Shown: positions 8,664-16,185, counted from the stretch's first letter. The stretch is 24,620 nucleotides of DNA from Cloacimonetes bacterium UBA5210 (GCA_002412625.1 DHVK01000011.1:1-24620); one strand, 5' to 3'. The notes: generated from the sequence alone by a model not told the origin. Numbers and translations are program-made.

Positions 8664-11101
8664 GTCATGATCAAAACCCGGTCGATCCCGAGATTATTAT
8701 CGAAGGTGAAGACACAGCGTCGAAATCAACGGAAGTAGAAACAGTGCTCGAAAACAACGAAGAGCCGAAAGTGGAAAAAACAACCCCTGAAACAGAAGTG
8801 AACACTCCTGAAGAGCCCGTGGCAGAAGTAGTTCAGCCCGAAAGTAAGGTGGAAGAAACAAGCCCCGAAACCGAATTGAACGTTTCTGAAGAGCCCGTGG
8901 CAGAAGCCGTTCAACCCGAAGCTAAGGTGGAAGAAAGCAAACCGGAAAAGAAAGCAGAACCCAAAGCTGAACTCAGCCCAGAGGAACAGGAGCACGAAAA
9001 CATGCTGAGCATGTATGAGGAATCCTTTTCCAATTTCAAAGTTGGTGAGATCATCGATGGCACAATCGTGGATATTTCTGATAAAGAAGTCCGCGTGGAT
9101 ATTGGCTTCAAAAGCGAAGGCGTGATCCAGATCTCCGAGTTTGCCTACAGTGGTCCTCCGGAACGGTATAGCACCATCAGAGTGTATATCAACAAGATCG
9201 AAAGCGGAGATGGCCGCCTACAGCTTTCCAAAAAGAAAGCTGACTATCAGGAAAACATTGAACGCATTAAAAAAGCCTTTGAAGAAGGAACAACTCTTCC
9301 GGGCATCATTCGTCGCCGTGTAAAAGGCGGAATGATCGTGGAAGTGTTTGGCATCGAAGGTTTTCTGCCCGGCAGCCAGATGTCCTTGAAACCGATCCCC
9401 AATCTCGATCAATTCATCGGTAAAGAAATGCAGTTCAAGGTGGTGAACCTGGATGAAGAACACAGCAATATCATCCTTTCCCGCCGTGCCGTGATGGAAG
9501 AAGAGGCCGCACACAAACGTGAAGAGCTTCTGGCAAGGATTGAAATCGACTCCGAACTTGAAGGTGAAGTGAAAAACATCACCCAATACGGCGCGTTTAT
9601 CGATCTCGGTGGCATCGACGGTCTTCTGCATCTCACCGATATGAGCTGGGGCAAGCTGAACCATCCCTCCGAGATGCTTGCGATCGGCGACAAAGTAAAA
9701 GTTAAAGTGATCAACTTTGATCCTGAAACGAATAAAATATCTCTGGGCCTGAAGCAATTGGTTCCGCATCCGTGGGAAAACATCGAAATCAAGTACCCCG
9801 AAGGCACCCGCATCACCGGTAAAGTGGTCAGCGTAAAGAGCTTTGGCGCTTTTGTGGAAATCGAACCGGGCGTGGAAGGTTTGGTGCACATCAGCGAAAT
9901 GAGCTGGACTAAGAAGATCACCGATGCCCGTAAGATTCTCAAGAACGGCGATACCATCAACGCCATCGTTCTGGAGCTGGACAAAGAAAACAAGCGCATC
10001 TCCCTTGGTATGAAACAGATGGATCCCAACCCCTGGCTTACCATTGAAGACCGCTATCCCATTGGCACTGTGCTGAAACGCAAGGTGAAGAGCCTTACAG
10101 CGTTTGGCGCGTTCGTGGAAATCGAGGAAGGTATCGACGGTCTGGTGCACATTTCAGATATCAGTTGGACCAAGCGCATCTATCATCCTCGTGAAGTATT
10201 CCGCAAAGGCCAAGAAGTGGAAAGCATCATCCTCTCCATCGATAGAGCTCAACACCGTATCGCTCTCGGCGTGAAGCAACTCGCTCCGGATCCATGGGAA
10301 AGCCTGAATCAGACCTTGCCGGTTAATACTGAAGTTATCGGCAAGATCTCCAAGCTGATCCCCAAGGGTGTATTGGTGGATATCCCCATGAATGAAGACG
10401 TAGTGGAAGGGTTTATCCCGATTTCACATCTCGCTCTGCCCAAACTTGAGCACAGTGAAGACGCCTTCCATGTGGGTGAAGAACTGCCTCTGAAAGTGAT
10501 CGAACTGGATATGGAAAACCGTAGATTGATCCTCTCCGTGAAAGCATTCTTCTTCTCCAGAGATCCCAAACTGCAAGAGGAATACATCGCCATCCACGAA
10601 CAATATATGCGTGATAGAATTGCCAGACTGCAGAAAAAGAAAGCCGAAAAGCTGCAAAAGGAAAGAACTGCCGAAGCATCTCATGAAGAAGCTGAAGCAG
10701 CAGCAGCCTTAGCGTTGCAGACTCCGGAAGCAGATGAACAAACAGAAGCTCCCGCCACGGACACTGTGCCCGAAACTGAGGTCGAAGAGACTGTAGCAGC
10801 GGCACCGGAAGCCCTTGTGGAAACAGAAGTGATCACCGAAGAAGAAGCTCCTGTTGAAGCAGAAGTTGAAGCTGAGGAAGTTCCTGCTGAGGTAGAAGCA
10901 GTGGTCGAAGAAGCTCCTGTGGAAATTGAAGCTGAAGAAGTCCCTGTACCGGAAGAAACTCCTGTAGAAGCAGTAGTTGAGACTGAAGAAGCCCCTGTGG
11001 AAGTAGCCCCCGTGGTTGAAACTCCGCAAGAGACTCCCGAAGAGCTCGAAGAAGCAGCACCGGAAACTCCGGCCGAAGAAGAACCCAAAACAAACGAATA
11101 A
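8657..11101 (+). CDS. rpsA: 30S ribosomal protein S1 with long acidic N- and C-terminal tails
   Basis: S1 binds mRNA on the 30S subunit and helps start translation of structured messages. AAGGAGGA, inside the end of ispH, sits just before the ATG. Six S1 (OB-fold) domains are visible at about residues 127-193, 211-277, 299-367, 384-453, 469-540 and 557-629; domains 3-5 have the clearest F-G-A-F-V-E-I and H-I-S-(E/D)-(M/I)-S-W motifs. E. coli S1 also has six domains in 557 residues; this one has 814. The extra length is an acidic N-terminal tail (1-115) with two 26-residue repeats, a basic helical stretch (640-670), and an acidic Glu/Pro/Ala/Val tail (671-814) in which no Lys or Arg occurs until residue 811. 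Both tails look disordered. Transcription probably ends at the hairpin just after the stop codon. Confidence 0.95.
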   Translation: MLSHDQNPVDPEIIIEGEDTASKSTEVETVLENNEEPKVEKTTPETEVNTPEEPVAEVVQPESKVEETSPETELNVSEEPVAEAVQPEAKVEESKPEKKAEPKAELSPEEQEHENMLSMYEESFSNFKVGEIIDGTIVDISDKEVRVDIGFKSEGVIQISEFAYSGPPERYSTIRVYINKIESGDGRLQLSKKKADYQENIERIKKAFEEGTTLPGIIRRRVKGGMIVEVFGIEGFLPGSQMSLKPIPNLDQFIGKEMQFKVVNLDEEHSNIILSRRAVMEEEAAHKREELLARIEIDSELEGEVKNITQYGAFIDLGGIDGLLHLTDMSWGKLNHPSEMLAIGDKVKVKVINFDPETNKISLGLKQLVPHPWENIEIKYPEGTRITGKVVSVKSFGAFVEIEPGVEGLVHISEMSWTKKITDARKILKNGDTINAIVLELDKENKRISLGMKQMDPNPWLTIEDRYPIGTVLKRKVKSLTAFGAFVEIEEGIDGLVHISDISWTKRIYHPREVFRKGQEVESIILSIDRAQHRIALGVKQLAPDPWESLNQTLPVNTEVIGKISKLIPKGVLVDIPMNEDVVEGFIPISHLALPKLEHSEDAFHVGEELPLKVIELDMENRRLILSVKAFFFSRDPKLQEEYIAIHEQYMRDRIARLQKKKAEKLQKERTAEASHEEAEAAAALALQTPEADEQTEAPATDTVPETEVEETVAAAPEALVETEVITEEEAPVEAEVEAEEVPAEVEAVVEEAPVEIEAEEVPVPEETPVEAVVETEEAPVEVAPVVETPQETPEELEEAAPETPAEEEPKTNE
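8768..8923 (+). repeat. two tandem 78-base repeats inside rpsA
   Basis: Bases 8768-8845 and 8846-8923 encode two 26-residue units, starting K-V-E-K-T-T-P-E-T-E and K-V-E-E-T-S-P-E-T-E and both ending Q-P-E plus one residue. A third partial unit (K-V-E-E-S-K-P-E) follows. The DNA copies are similar but not identical, so duplication was not very recent. The repeat is in frame and lengthens the acidic N-terminal tail of S1. Confidence 0.8.
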
Positions 11102-12327
11102 TGACATCAAATCATAAGACGCCCCCTTGGGGGCGTCGTTTACTTTTAAGCCCAAATTTCCTTATTCCAATCTTCATCATGGGGCTTTCCGCACTCGCAT
11201 TCAACATCTTTGCCTGGGACAACCGGGTGCAAAGCTTCTACTACCGGGATGCCTGGTTCATGAATGAGCGCACTTGGGTTCAGGCTATCTACCGCTTTGG
11301 CAATATCCCGGCTCTGTTGGTAACAATCTTGGCCTTGATCGCTTATCTGCGGTCTTGGGCAAAAGACTCGAAGGTATTCAGGTATCGCCATCTTTCCGCC
11401 TATCTGGTGCTGGCCATGCTTATTGGCCCCGGTTTGATCGTAAACAGCATATTGAAAGACCACTGGGGGCGTCCCCGTCCGCGAGATGTAGTGGAGTATG
11501 GCGGACGCTATGCTTACGAAGCTCCGCTTACCATTGACTCGGAATCACCCGGCAAGTCTTTCCCCTGTGGGCATGCCACAATGGGTTTCTATTTCTTTGC
11601 ACCCGCTTTTATCTTGGGCTTGAAAAGAAATGTGTTCGGCAAATTGCTCTTTTACTTTGCTTTGTTCTACGGAACATTGATCGGATGGGTGCGGGTAATG
11701 CAAGGCGGTCATTTTGTAAGTGATGTGATTTTCGCCGGGGCAATCGTATATTTGTGCACTTATCTGCTGTGGAAATTGATGAAGCTGGATACCAGCCCAT
11801 ATTTGCTCAGGCAGCATCAGCACAGGACTCTGAAACTCTGGCAGAAGGCGCTGATTATTGTGGTGGGCATACTAATCATTTTAGGCGTTACGCTTGCTAC
11901 TCCCTATCAGCAAAAACAGGTGTTCACCCAAGCATCCGAGAATGCCGAACATCTGGTGCTCAGATTCACCGATGCCACCGTAAGCTTAGCTTTTGCAGAT
12001 TCCGGTTTTGTGCAAAATACGGTGCATGGTTTCGGATTTCCGGGGTCCCGCGCGCGTTTGCAGCGTCATGCATATCAGGATTCGCTGCTGATCAGGCAAA
12101 ACATCAAAGGCTTCTTCACCGAACTGGGCGTGGAGCTGAAGTGCGTGATCGACACCACCCAGACTAAGAGCTTGCTTCTGCATCTGGAACGGGGTGAGGT
12201 TTTTGTAAAAACGGATTCGACAGGCTATCGATCTCTGGATATCCAAACCCACAATGACAGACCGGAAAAGCCCACTGCAAGGTACCATATTGTAGCACCA
12301 AATGTCGTGTTACAATACTCTGAGTGA
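11101..12327 (+). CDS. PAP2-family membrane phosphatase with C-terminal extracytoplasmic domain
   Basis: A 408-residue membrane protein of the type 2 phosphatidic acid phosphatase superfamily, which removes phosphate from lipids such as undecaprenyl diphosphate, phosphatidic acid or lipid A. All three catalytic motifs are visible: K119-X6-R126-P127, P155-C-G-H158 (usual form P-S-G-H), and R198-X5-H204-X3-D208. About six membrane helices cover 18-230 and a further one lies at about 249-267. The last 140 residues form a domain I do not recognise, probably in the periplasm. The ATG at 11101 shares one base with the rpsA stop (TAATG); no strong ribosome site is present. The next in-frame ATG (11179) would cut into TM1, so the longer form is preferred although its first codons form a terminator. 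The natural substrate cannot be told from sequence. Confidence 0.82.
   Translation: MTSNHKTPPWGRRLLLSPNFLIPIFIMGLSALAFNIFAWDNRVQSFYYRDAWFMNERTWVQAIYRFGNIPALLVTILALIAYLRSWAKDSKVFRYRHLSAYLVLAMLIGPGLIVNSILKDHWGRPRPRDVVEYGGRYAYEAPLTIDSESPGKSFPCGHATMGFYFFAPAFILGLKRNVFGKLLFYFALFYGTLIGWVRVMQGGHFVSDVIFAGAIVYLCTYLLWKLMKLDTSPYLLRQHQHRTLKLWQKALIIVVGILIILGVTLATPYQQKQVFTQASENAEHLVLRFTDATVSLAFADSGFVQNTVHGFGFPGSRARLQRHAYQDSLLIRQNIKGFFTELGVELKCVIDTTQTKSLLLHLERGEVFVKTDSTGYRSLDIQTHNDRPEKPTARYHIVAPNVVLQYSE
11118..11147 (+). terminator. intrinsic terminator of the rpsA operon, inside the next gene
   Basis: A perfect 9-base stem, GACGCCCCC (11118-11126) with GGGGGCGTC (11129-11137), and a TT turn is followed by GTTTACTTTT. 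In practice the loop would open to four bases, CTTG. It starts 17 bases after the rpsA stop codon, where an operon terminator is expected. It also lies in codons 6-13 of the PAP2 phosphatase frame, so it may work as an attenuator for that gene. Confidence 0.75.
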
Positions 12328-12398
12328 TTTTCTGCTGGACAATATGAGGCGTTCTGAGAGATTGAGCCAAAATTCAGATCAAGGGAGAAAATGAGATT

Positions 12399-12998
12399 AT
12401 GAAGAAAGGACTTATCGTTCTGCTCGTGATCCTGCTGATAATCGTCTTCACCGCAAGCTGGTTTATCGGAAGATACAATACCATACAGAAAGAAAAAGTT
12501 AACGTTGAAACTGCCTGGGCTCAAGTGGAAAACGTATATCAATCCCGCTTTGATCTTGTCCCCAATCTGGTGGCAACAGTTCAGGGTGCCGCGGATTTCG
12601 AACGGGAGACCCTCACTCAGGTTACTCAAGCCAGAGCTCAAATGGGTGGGCAGGTCAATCTGCCTCCGGAAGCGCTCAGCGATCCCGCCGCGTTCCAGCA
12701 GTTTCAAGCAAATCAAGCCGGATTGTCCAACGCCCTCAGTCGCCTCATGGTAGTAGTGGAAAGATATCCTGATATCAAAGCAAATCAGAACTTTCTGCAG
12801 CTTCAGGCCCAGCTGGAGGGAATCGAAAATCGCATTCGCACCGAAAGAATGAGATACAACGACGCCGCCAAGCTCTACAACCAATTGATCATCGTCTTCC
12901 CGAACAATATGATTGCCGGTATGATCAATGCCAAAGCATTCCAATTCTTTGCTGCAGATGCCGGAGCACAAAGCGCGCCGCAAGTTCAGTTTAACTAG
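12399..12998 (+). CDS. LemA family protein
   Basis: A 199-residue LemA-type protein: one N-terminal membrane anchor (about 4-24), then a helical-bundle domain outside the cytoplasm. The family signature is clear: V-N-V-E-T-A-W-A-Q-V-E-N, then D-L-V-P-N-L-V-A-T-V and the R-E-T-L-T-Q-V-T-Q-A-R-A helix, with a matching end F-P-N-N-M-I-A-G-M. Its biochemical role is not established; LemA genes often sit beside TPM-domain or HtpX genes, neither of which is here. The AGGGAG box is 11 bases before the ATG, a little long. A three-codon frame (ATG AGA TTA TGA, 12391-12402) fits that box better and its stop overlaps this start. The gene lies 71 bases after the PAP2 gene and is followed by a strong terminator. 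Confidence 0.9.
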   Translation: MKKGLIVLLVILLIIVFTASWFIGRYNTIQKEKVNVETAWAQVENVYQSRFDLVPNLVATVQGAADFERETLTQVTQARAQMGGQVNLPPEALSDPAAFQQFQANQAGLSNALSRLMVVVERYPDIKANQNFLQLQAQLEGIENRIRTERMRYNDAAKLYNQLIIVFPNNMIAGMINAKAFQFFAADAGAQSAPQVQFN

Positions 12999-13020
12999 AA
13001 TCAAACATTTTCAATTGTGC

Positions 13021-13049
13021 ATAGCCACTCTTCGGAGTGGCTATTTTTA
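13021..13049 (+). terminator. intrinsic terminator with UUCG loop
   Basis: A perfect 10-base stem (ATAGCCACTC, 13021-13030, with GAGTGGCTAT, 13035-13044) closes a TTCG loop with a C-G closing pair, the extra-stable cUUCGg form. TTTTAT follows. It lies 23 bases after the lemA-family stop codon. Confidence 0.92.
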
Positions 13050-13113
13050 TCATCAACTTAAAACCAATATCTGAGCTTAGTCAAACAAACGCTAATAAAC
13101 CCAGTTTGTGCAT

Positions 13114-13142
13114 TTGGTTGCATATGACCTAGTGCATATAAT
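13114..13142 (+). promoter_or_regulatory. sigma-70-like promoter, TTGGTT-N17-TATAAT
   Basis: A perfect TATAAT (13137-13142) stands 17 bases after TTGGTT (13114-13119). Transcription would start near 13150, about 430 bases before the mscS ATG, giving either a long leader or a separate small transcript. The region is AT-rich, so a chance match is possible. Confidence 0.35.
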
Positions 13143-13494
13143 CGATTACCAATATGTTATGCGGTCAAATGGAATCAATATCCAGAATAGCAGAAGCGAA
13201 CCCCTACCGCAAGAGCTGAGATCACACTCAACACCGCCTCTGGAAGCCCTAAATATCTGAACATGTCTGCTTATGCTTGTCTTCTTAGAGAGATTAGTTA
13301 TCTTATATATGGTAATATTGCTTTCTAATGTTTCATAAGTTATCATCCATGTGAGCCAGATCACTCAATTGCAATACTGAAAGTATGGTTTGGTCTCTTG
13401 ATTGAAAAGTCCTTGAAAGTATGGTATTATGTAGCTGAAACCAATCCTATGCCATGCATAGTGGAAAAAAGTGAACACATAATCAGTAAAATAT

Positions 13495-13531
13495 CTACCA
13501 TATAGATAAAAAGCTATAGACAGATTGGTAG
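13495..13531 (+). other. imperfect hairpin upstream of mscS
   Basis: CTACCATATAG (13495-13505) can pair with CTATA (13514-13518) and TGGTAG (13526-13531), leaving an 8-base loop and a 7-base bulge on the 3' side. It lies about 50 bases before the mscS start codon and would be in its leader. No known riboswitch class was recognised. Confidence 0.25.
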
Positions 13532-13583
13532 TAAAATCAAATAGTGCACCCATGGTGTTAATAAGTAATGAGGTAAGGAAATT

Positions 13584-14447
13584 ATGTTTGAACTCACAAC
13601 AATGAATCTAGTCACGGATTTCATAACACCCGAGCGTATCGGCCTGGCTGTACGCGTAATACTCATTCTCGGTATCGGAATACCGATAGTTAAGTTAGTC
13701 CTCAATCTCTTGAACCGGCTAATCAAAAATAAGTTGTCACTCCAATCAGAAGTATTGATCGTTCGCACTGTCAAGTACGTTTTTTACCTGATCCTGGTTG
13801 TGATGGTACTCAATGAATTTGGTTTCAAGATATCTGCTCTCCTGGGGGCTGCCGGAATATTCGGTTTAGCCATCGGTTTTGCATCTCAGACCTCTGTATC
13901 AAACATCATCAGCGGAATCTTCCTAATCTCAGAGCGGCCGTTTTTGATCGGTGACGTAGTAGAAGTGGCCGGAAAAATGGGGATCATTGATTCCATTGAC
14001 CTGCTTTCGATCAAGCTCAAGACTTTTGATGGGCTCTATGTAAGAATTCCCAATGAGACTATGATCAAGAATGACGTTACGAATTTAACTCGTTTTGATA
14101 TTCGAAGGGCGCAGTTTACGGTGGGAGTCGCTTACAAAGAGGACATCCGCAAAGTCCTTGAGATACTAAAAGATGTCGCAGCAAACATGCCGGAAGCTTT
14201 GGCGGAACCGGCACCATTGATTCAATTGAATGGTTTTGGAGATTCCAGTGTGGATATCAACTTTGGAGTATGGACAGTCACATCGAACGTCGTTAACATG
14301 AAGACCGAGCTGATGATAGCGGTTAAAGAACGTTTTGATAAGGAAGGAATAGAGATTCCGTTCCCGCATATCTCAATCTACGCTGGAGCAGCTTCTGATC
14401 CGATTAAGGTTAGTACGCTAACTAAGGAAGAACAAACTCATGAATAG
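13584..14447 (+). CDS. MscS-family small-conductance mechanosensitive channel
   Basis: A 287-residue channel that opens under membrane tension and releases solutes during hypo-osmotic shock. The length matches E. coli MscS (286). Three membrane helices are seen (about 17-40, 60-80 and 83-115). The third is the pore helix, with Gly/Ala packing (L-G-A-A-G-I-F-G-L-A-I-G-F-A) followed by the MscS signature S-G-I-F-L-I-S-E-R-P-F-L-I-G-D. The beta domain and the C-terminal alpha/beta domain follow (about 118-265). AAGGAA lies just before the ATG. The gene overlaps the next one by 8 bases, so channel and HAD phosphatase are probably made together; no functional link between them is evident. Confidence 0.93.
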   Translation: MFELTTMNLVTDFITPERIGLAVRVILILGIGIPIVKLVLNLLNRLIKNKLSLQSEVLIVRTVKYVFYLILVVMVLNEFGFKISALLGAAGIFGLAIGFASQTSVSNIISGIFLISERPFLIGDVVEVAGKMGIIDSIDLLSIKLKTFDGLYVRIPNETMIKNDVTNLTRFDIRRAQFTVGVAYKEDIRKVLEILKDVAANMPEALAEPAPLIQLNGFGDSSVDINFGVWTVTSNVVNMKTELMIAVKERFDKEGIEIPFPHISIYAGAASDPIKVSTLTKEEQTHE

Positions 14448-15141
14448 TAATCCCCTGATTAAAGCAGTTATCTTTGATCTTGACGGCACCTTACTTGATA
14501 CCCTCAGGGATATTGCTGGTGCGGTAAACAAGGGCTTGGCAGACATGGGGTATCCACAGCATCCCGTGGAGGAATTCCGTAACTTTGTGGGTCACGGCCA
14601 GACAGAGCTTATCACCAGGGCTCTACCGGAAAAACACCGTAACGCAAAGAATCTTCAAACACTGGCAAAGAAGTTCTGGGACTATTATGATATTGAATGG
14701 TATCTGAATACCAAGACTTATCCCGGCGTACTGTATATGATCCAACTAGCAGTGGGCAAGAAGATCAAGCTTTCTATACTCTCGAATAAAGCTCACTACT
14801 TCACCAAGAAGATGATCCGTCACTTCTTCCGTGGGGCTATGATTCGCCATACCAAGAACCCCTTTGGTATCTACAGCGGCGAGCAGCCCGGCAAGCCAAC
14901 TAAGCCGGACCCCACCCTGGCCCTGGAACTTGCGGCAAAGCTAAAGATCCACCCTGAAAACATCGCCTTTTTGGGCGACATGGCAGTGGATATCCAAACA
15001 GCAAAAAATGCCGGGATGGTAGCAATCGGTGCTGCCTGGGGATTTTCCGGAAGGAAGGCTCTGGAAGCTGCAGGCGCCGATATGGTGTTTGACCAACCTA
15101 CCGAGTTTGCCGCTTTCCTGGAAACCCAGCCGATCATCTGA
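14440..15141 (+). CDS. HAD-superfamily hydrolase, phosphoglycolate phosphatase-like
   Basis: A 233-residue haloacid dehalogenase-type phosphatase. All four motifs are present: I, D13-L-D15-G-T; II, S115 in I-L-S-N-K; III, K155 in K-P-T-K-P-D-P; IV, G-D180-M-A-V-D184. Asp13 would be the nucleophile and Asp15 the acid/base; Mg2+ is bound by motifs I and IV. The helical cap between motifs I and II, with F-V-G-H-G-Q near 49-54, is the style of the Gph/PgpB-type subfamily that removes phosphate from 2-phosphoglycolate, though HAD substrates are hard to predict. AAGGAAG lies nine bases before the ATG, inside the end of mscS. The next gene starts four bases after the stop. Confidence 0.88.
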   Translation: MNSNPLIKAVIFDLDGTLLDTLRDIAGAVNKGLADMGYPQHPVEEFRNFVGHGQTELITRALPEKHRNAKNLQTLAKKFWDYYDIEWYLNTKTYPGVLYMIQLAVGKKIKLSILSNKAHYFTKKMIRHFFRGAMIRHTKNPFGIYSGEQPGKPTKPDPTLALELAAKLKIHPENIAFLGDMAVDIQTAKNAGMVAIGAAWGFSGRKALEAAGADMVFDQPTEFAAFLETQPII

Positions 15142-15145
15142 AACA

Positions 15146-15562
15146 ATGAAGAGCTATCGCAAAGAATTGTGGTTCAAAACCACTAAGCGGCGGGAGTATA
15201 TAAACATAACCGCACAAGTTCAGGCTGTCCTGGAAGAATCAGGGGTCTGTGAAGGTTTGATCTTGGTGAACGCGATGCACATCACTGCGAGTGTCTTCAT
15301 CAATGATGATGAACATGGGCTGCACTCTGATTTTGAGCACTGGCTGGAACAGCTGGCTCCGGAGAAGCCCCATAGTCAATATCGGCACAATGGGTATGAA
15401 GATAACGCTGATGCCCATCTGAAGAGACAAATCATGGGGCGAGAGGTTGTGATCGCCATCACAAATGGCAAGCTGGATCTCGGTCCCTGGGAGCAGGTGT
15501 TTTACGGCGAGTACGATGGCATGCGCAAGAAGCGGGCATTGGTAAAGATTATAGGTGAATGA
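15146..15562 (+). CDS. yjbQ: YjbQ/UPF0047 family protein
   Basis: A 138-residue protein of the YjbQ (UPF0047) family. Some members show weak thiamine-phosphate synthase activity, but the physiological role is unsettled. Conserved family blocks are present: H45-I-T-A-S-V, I-N-D-D-E-H-G-L, D-N-A-D-A-H (86-91), N-G-K-L-D-L-G-P-W-E-Q, and the end F-Y-G-E-Y-D-G. The frame extends upstream into the HAD gene (from 15029), but that stretch only reads the HAD gene out of frame. The ATG at 15146 gives the normal family length. No clear ribosome site is seen, so translation probably follows re-initiation after the HAD stop, four bases before. A terminator follows directly. Confidence 0.9.
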   Translation: MKSYRKELWFKTTKRREYINITAQVQAVLEESGVCEGLILVNAMHITASVFINDDEHGLHSDFEHWLEQLAPEKPHSQYRHNGYEDNADAHLKRQIMGREVVIAITNGKLDLGPWEQVFYGEYDGMRKKRALVKIIGE

Positions 15563-15566
15563 AGTT

Positions 15567-15600
15567 AAAGCCCCGGAATCTCCCGGGGCTTTTCAATTTT
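15567..15600 (+). terminator. intrinsic terminator, possibly bidirectional
   Basis: A 10-base stem (AAAGCCCCGG, 15567-15576, with CCGGGGCTTT, 15583-15592) and a 6-base loop are followed by T-rich sequence. It begins just after the yjbQ stop codon. Read on the - strand it lies 33 bases past the stop of the beta-barrel gene and could also end that transcript, although the T-run is shorter on that side. Confidence 0.88.
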
Positions 15601-15624
15601 GGCAACTATATGGGCATTATACCC

Positions 15625-16152
15625 TTATTTGAAGTAATAGTAAATCCCGCCGGCGGGCACTGTCATAGTGATATCGCCTTTGTTGTTCAACGTGATTGGA
15701 ACTTCAACGCTCATATGGAATCTTTCCGAAAAAGCAAATTCGAATCCTGGCCCTATACCGAGGGTCCATTTGTCCGAGCGTTTCCAGGTGCCTTGATCCG
15801 CGGAAGTGTATCTGCGAATATCTCTGTAAGTATATGCTCCACCGATTAAAAAGTAAAAGTTGTGGCCACTTGTTTCCAGCAGTGGGGCGATATAATTCAT
15901 GCCCATGGATATGGTTCGTCTTCCGTGCGTGCGAGGGTAACTGGTATAGTTGGAGAAATTCGGATCGCCGTTATCTGTAGTGTAAGCTCCAAAGGTTAGC
16001 TGATAGCTGAATGCATTGTTCCATTGGCGTAGGCTGTAGCCGTTTCCGGTGGAATTGCCAAAGTGCAGGCCCATGGCAGTATCATATTTATCAAATGCCA
16101 TCAGCTGAGTGATCCCCAAAAGGATCGAAAAAAAAAGTATCTTCTTAAACAT
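15625..16152 (-). CDS. small outer-membrane beta-barrel protein
   Basis: A 175-residue exported protein that I cannot place in a named family. The frame reaches upstream to 16227, but the ATG ending at 16152 has an AAGGAG box with a 6-base spacer and begins a signal peptide (M-F-K-K, hydrophobic stretch 5-18, likely cleavage near 19). The mature part alternates polar and hydrophobic residues, is rich in Gly, Tyr, Phe and Asn, and contains repeated short strands such as Y-Q-L-T-F-G-A-Y, F-Y-F-L-I-G-G-A-Y-T-Y and W-T-L-G-I-G-P-G-F-E-F-A-F, ending G-G-I-Y-Y-Y-F-K. This is the look of an eight-stranded barrel of the OmpA/OmpW/Opacity type. It is transcribed alone, convergent with the yjbQ operon and divergent from the repeat-protein gene. 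Confidence 0.75.
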   Translation of the reverse strand: MFKKILFFSILLGITQLMAFDKYDTAMGLHFGNSTGNGYSLRQWNNAFSYQLTFGAYTTDNGDPNFSNYTSYPRTHGRRTISMGMNYIAPLLETSGHNFYFLIGGAYTYRDIRRYTSADQGTWKRSDKWTLGIGPGFEFAFSERFHMSVEVPITLNNKGDITMTVPAGGIYYYFK

Positions 16153-16170
16153 ACAAGGCTCCTTGCGTAA

Positions 16171-16185
16171 AGCTTGTAACAAGCT
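16171..16185. promoter_or_regulatory. 15-base palindrome over the -10/start region (candidate operator)
   Basis: AGCTTGT-A-ACAAGCT is a perfect 7-base dyad around a single base. It overlaps the predicted -10 box and transcript start of the beta-barrel gene, where a repressor site would be expected. It is short enough to be chance, and the regulator is unknown. Confidence 0.4.

Larger units (their letters stand above)
13050..13583. other. AT-rich intergenic region without a convincing gene
   Basis: About 530 bases between a strong terminator and the mscS gene. Two short minus-strand frames (13146-13364 and 13365-13553) lack ribosome sites and recognisable domains. The region contains a good promoter-like pair (13114-13142), a 12-base direct repeat (TGAAAGTATGGT at 13378-13389 and 13414-13425) and an imperfect hairpin (13495-13531). 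It could carry a long leader or a small RNA, or be the remains of a lost gene. Confidence 0.6.

Noticed and set aside
10681..11155. Ser/Thr-rich and Phe/Arg-rich minus-strand frames over the end of rpsA
   Set aside because: These are mirror readings of the Glu-rich tail codons; the + strand frame is the real gene.
13146..13553. Two minus-strand frames before mscS
   Set aside because: They have non-ATG starts or no ribosome site, AT-driven composition and no family match.
15029..15145. Upstream extension of the yjbQ frame
   Set aside because: It reads the end of the HAD gene in another frame; the family length fits the ATG at 15146.
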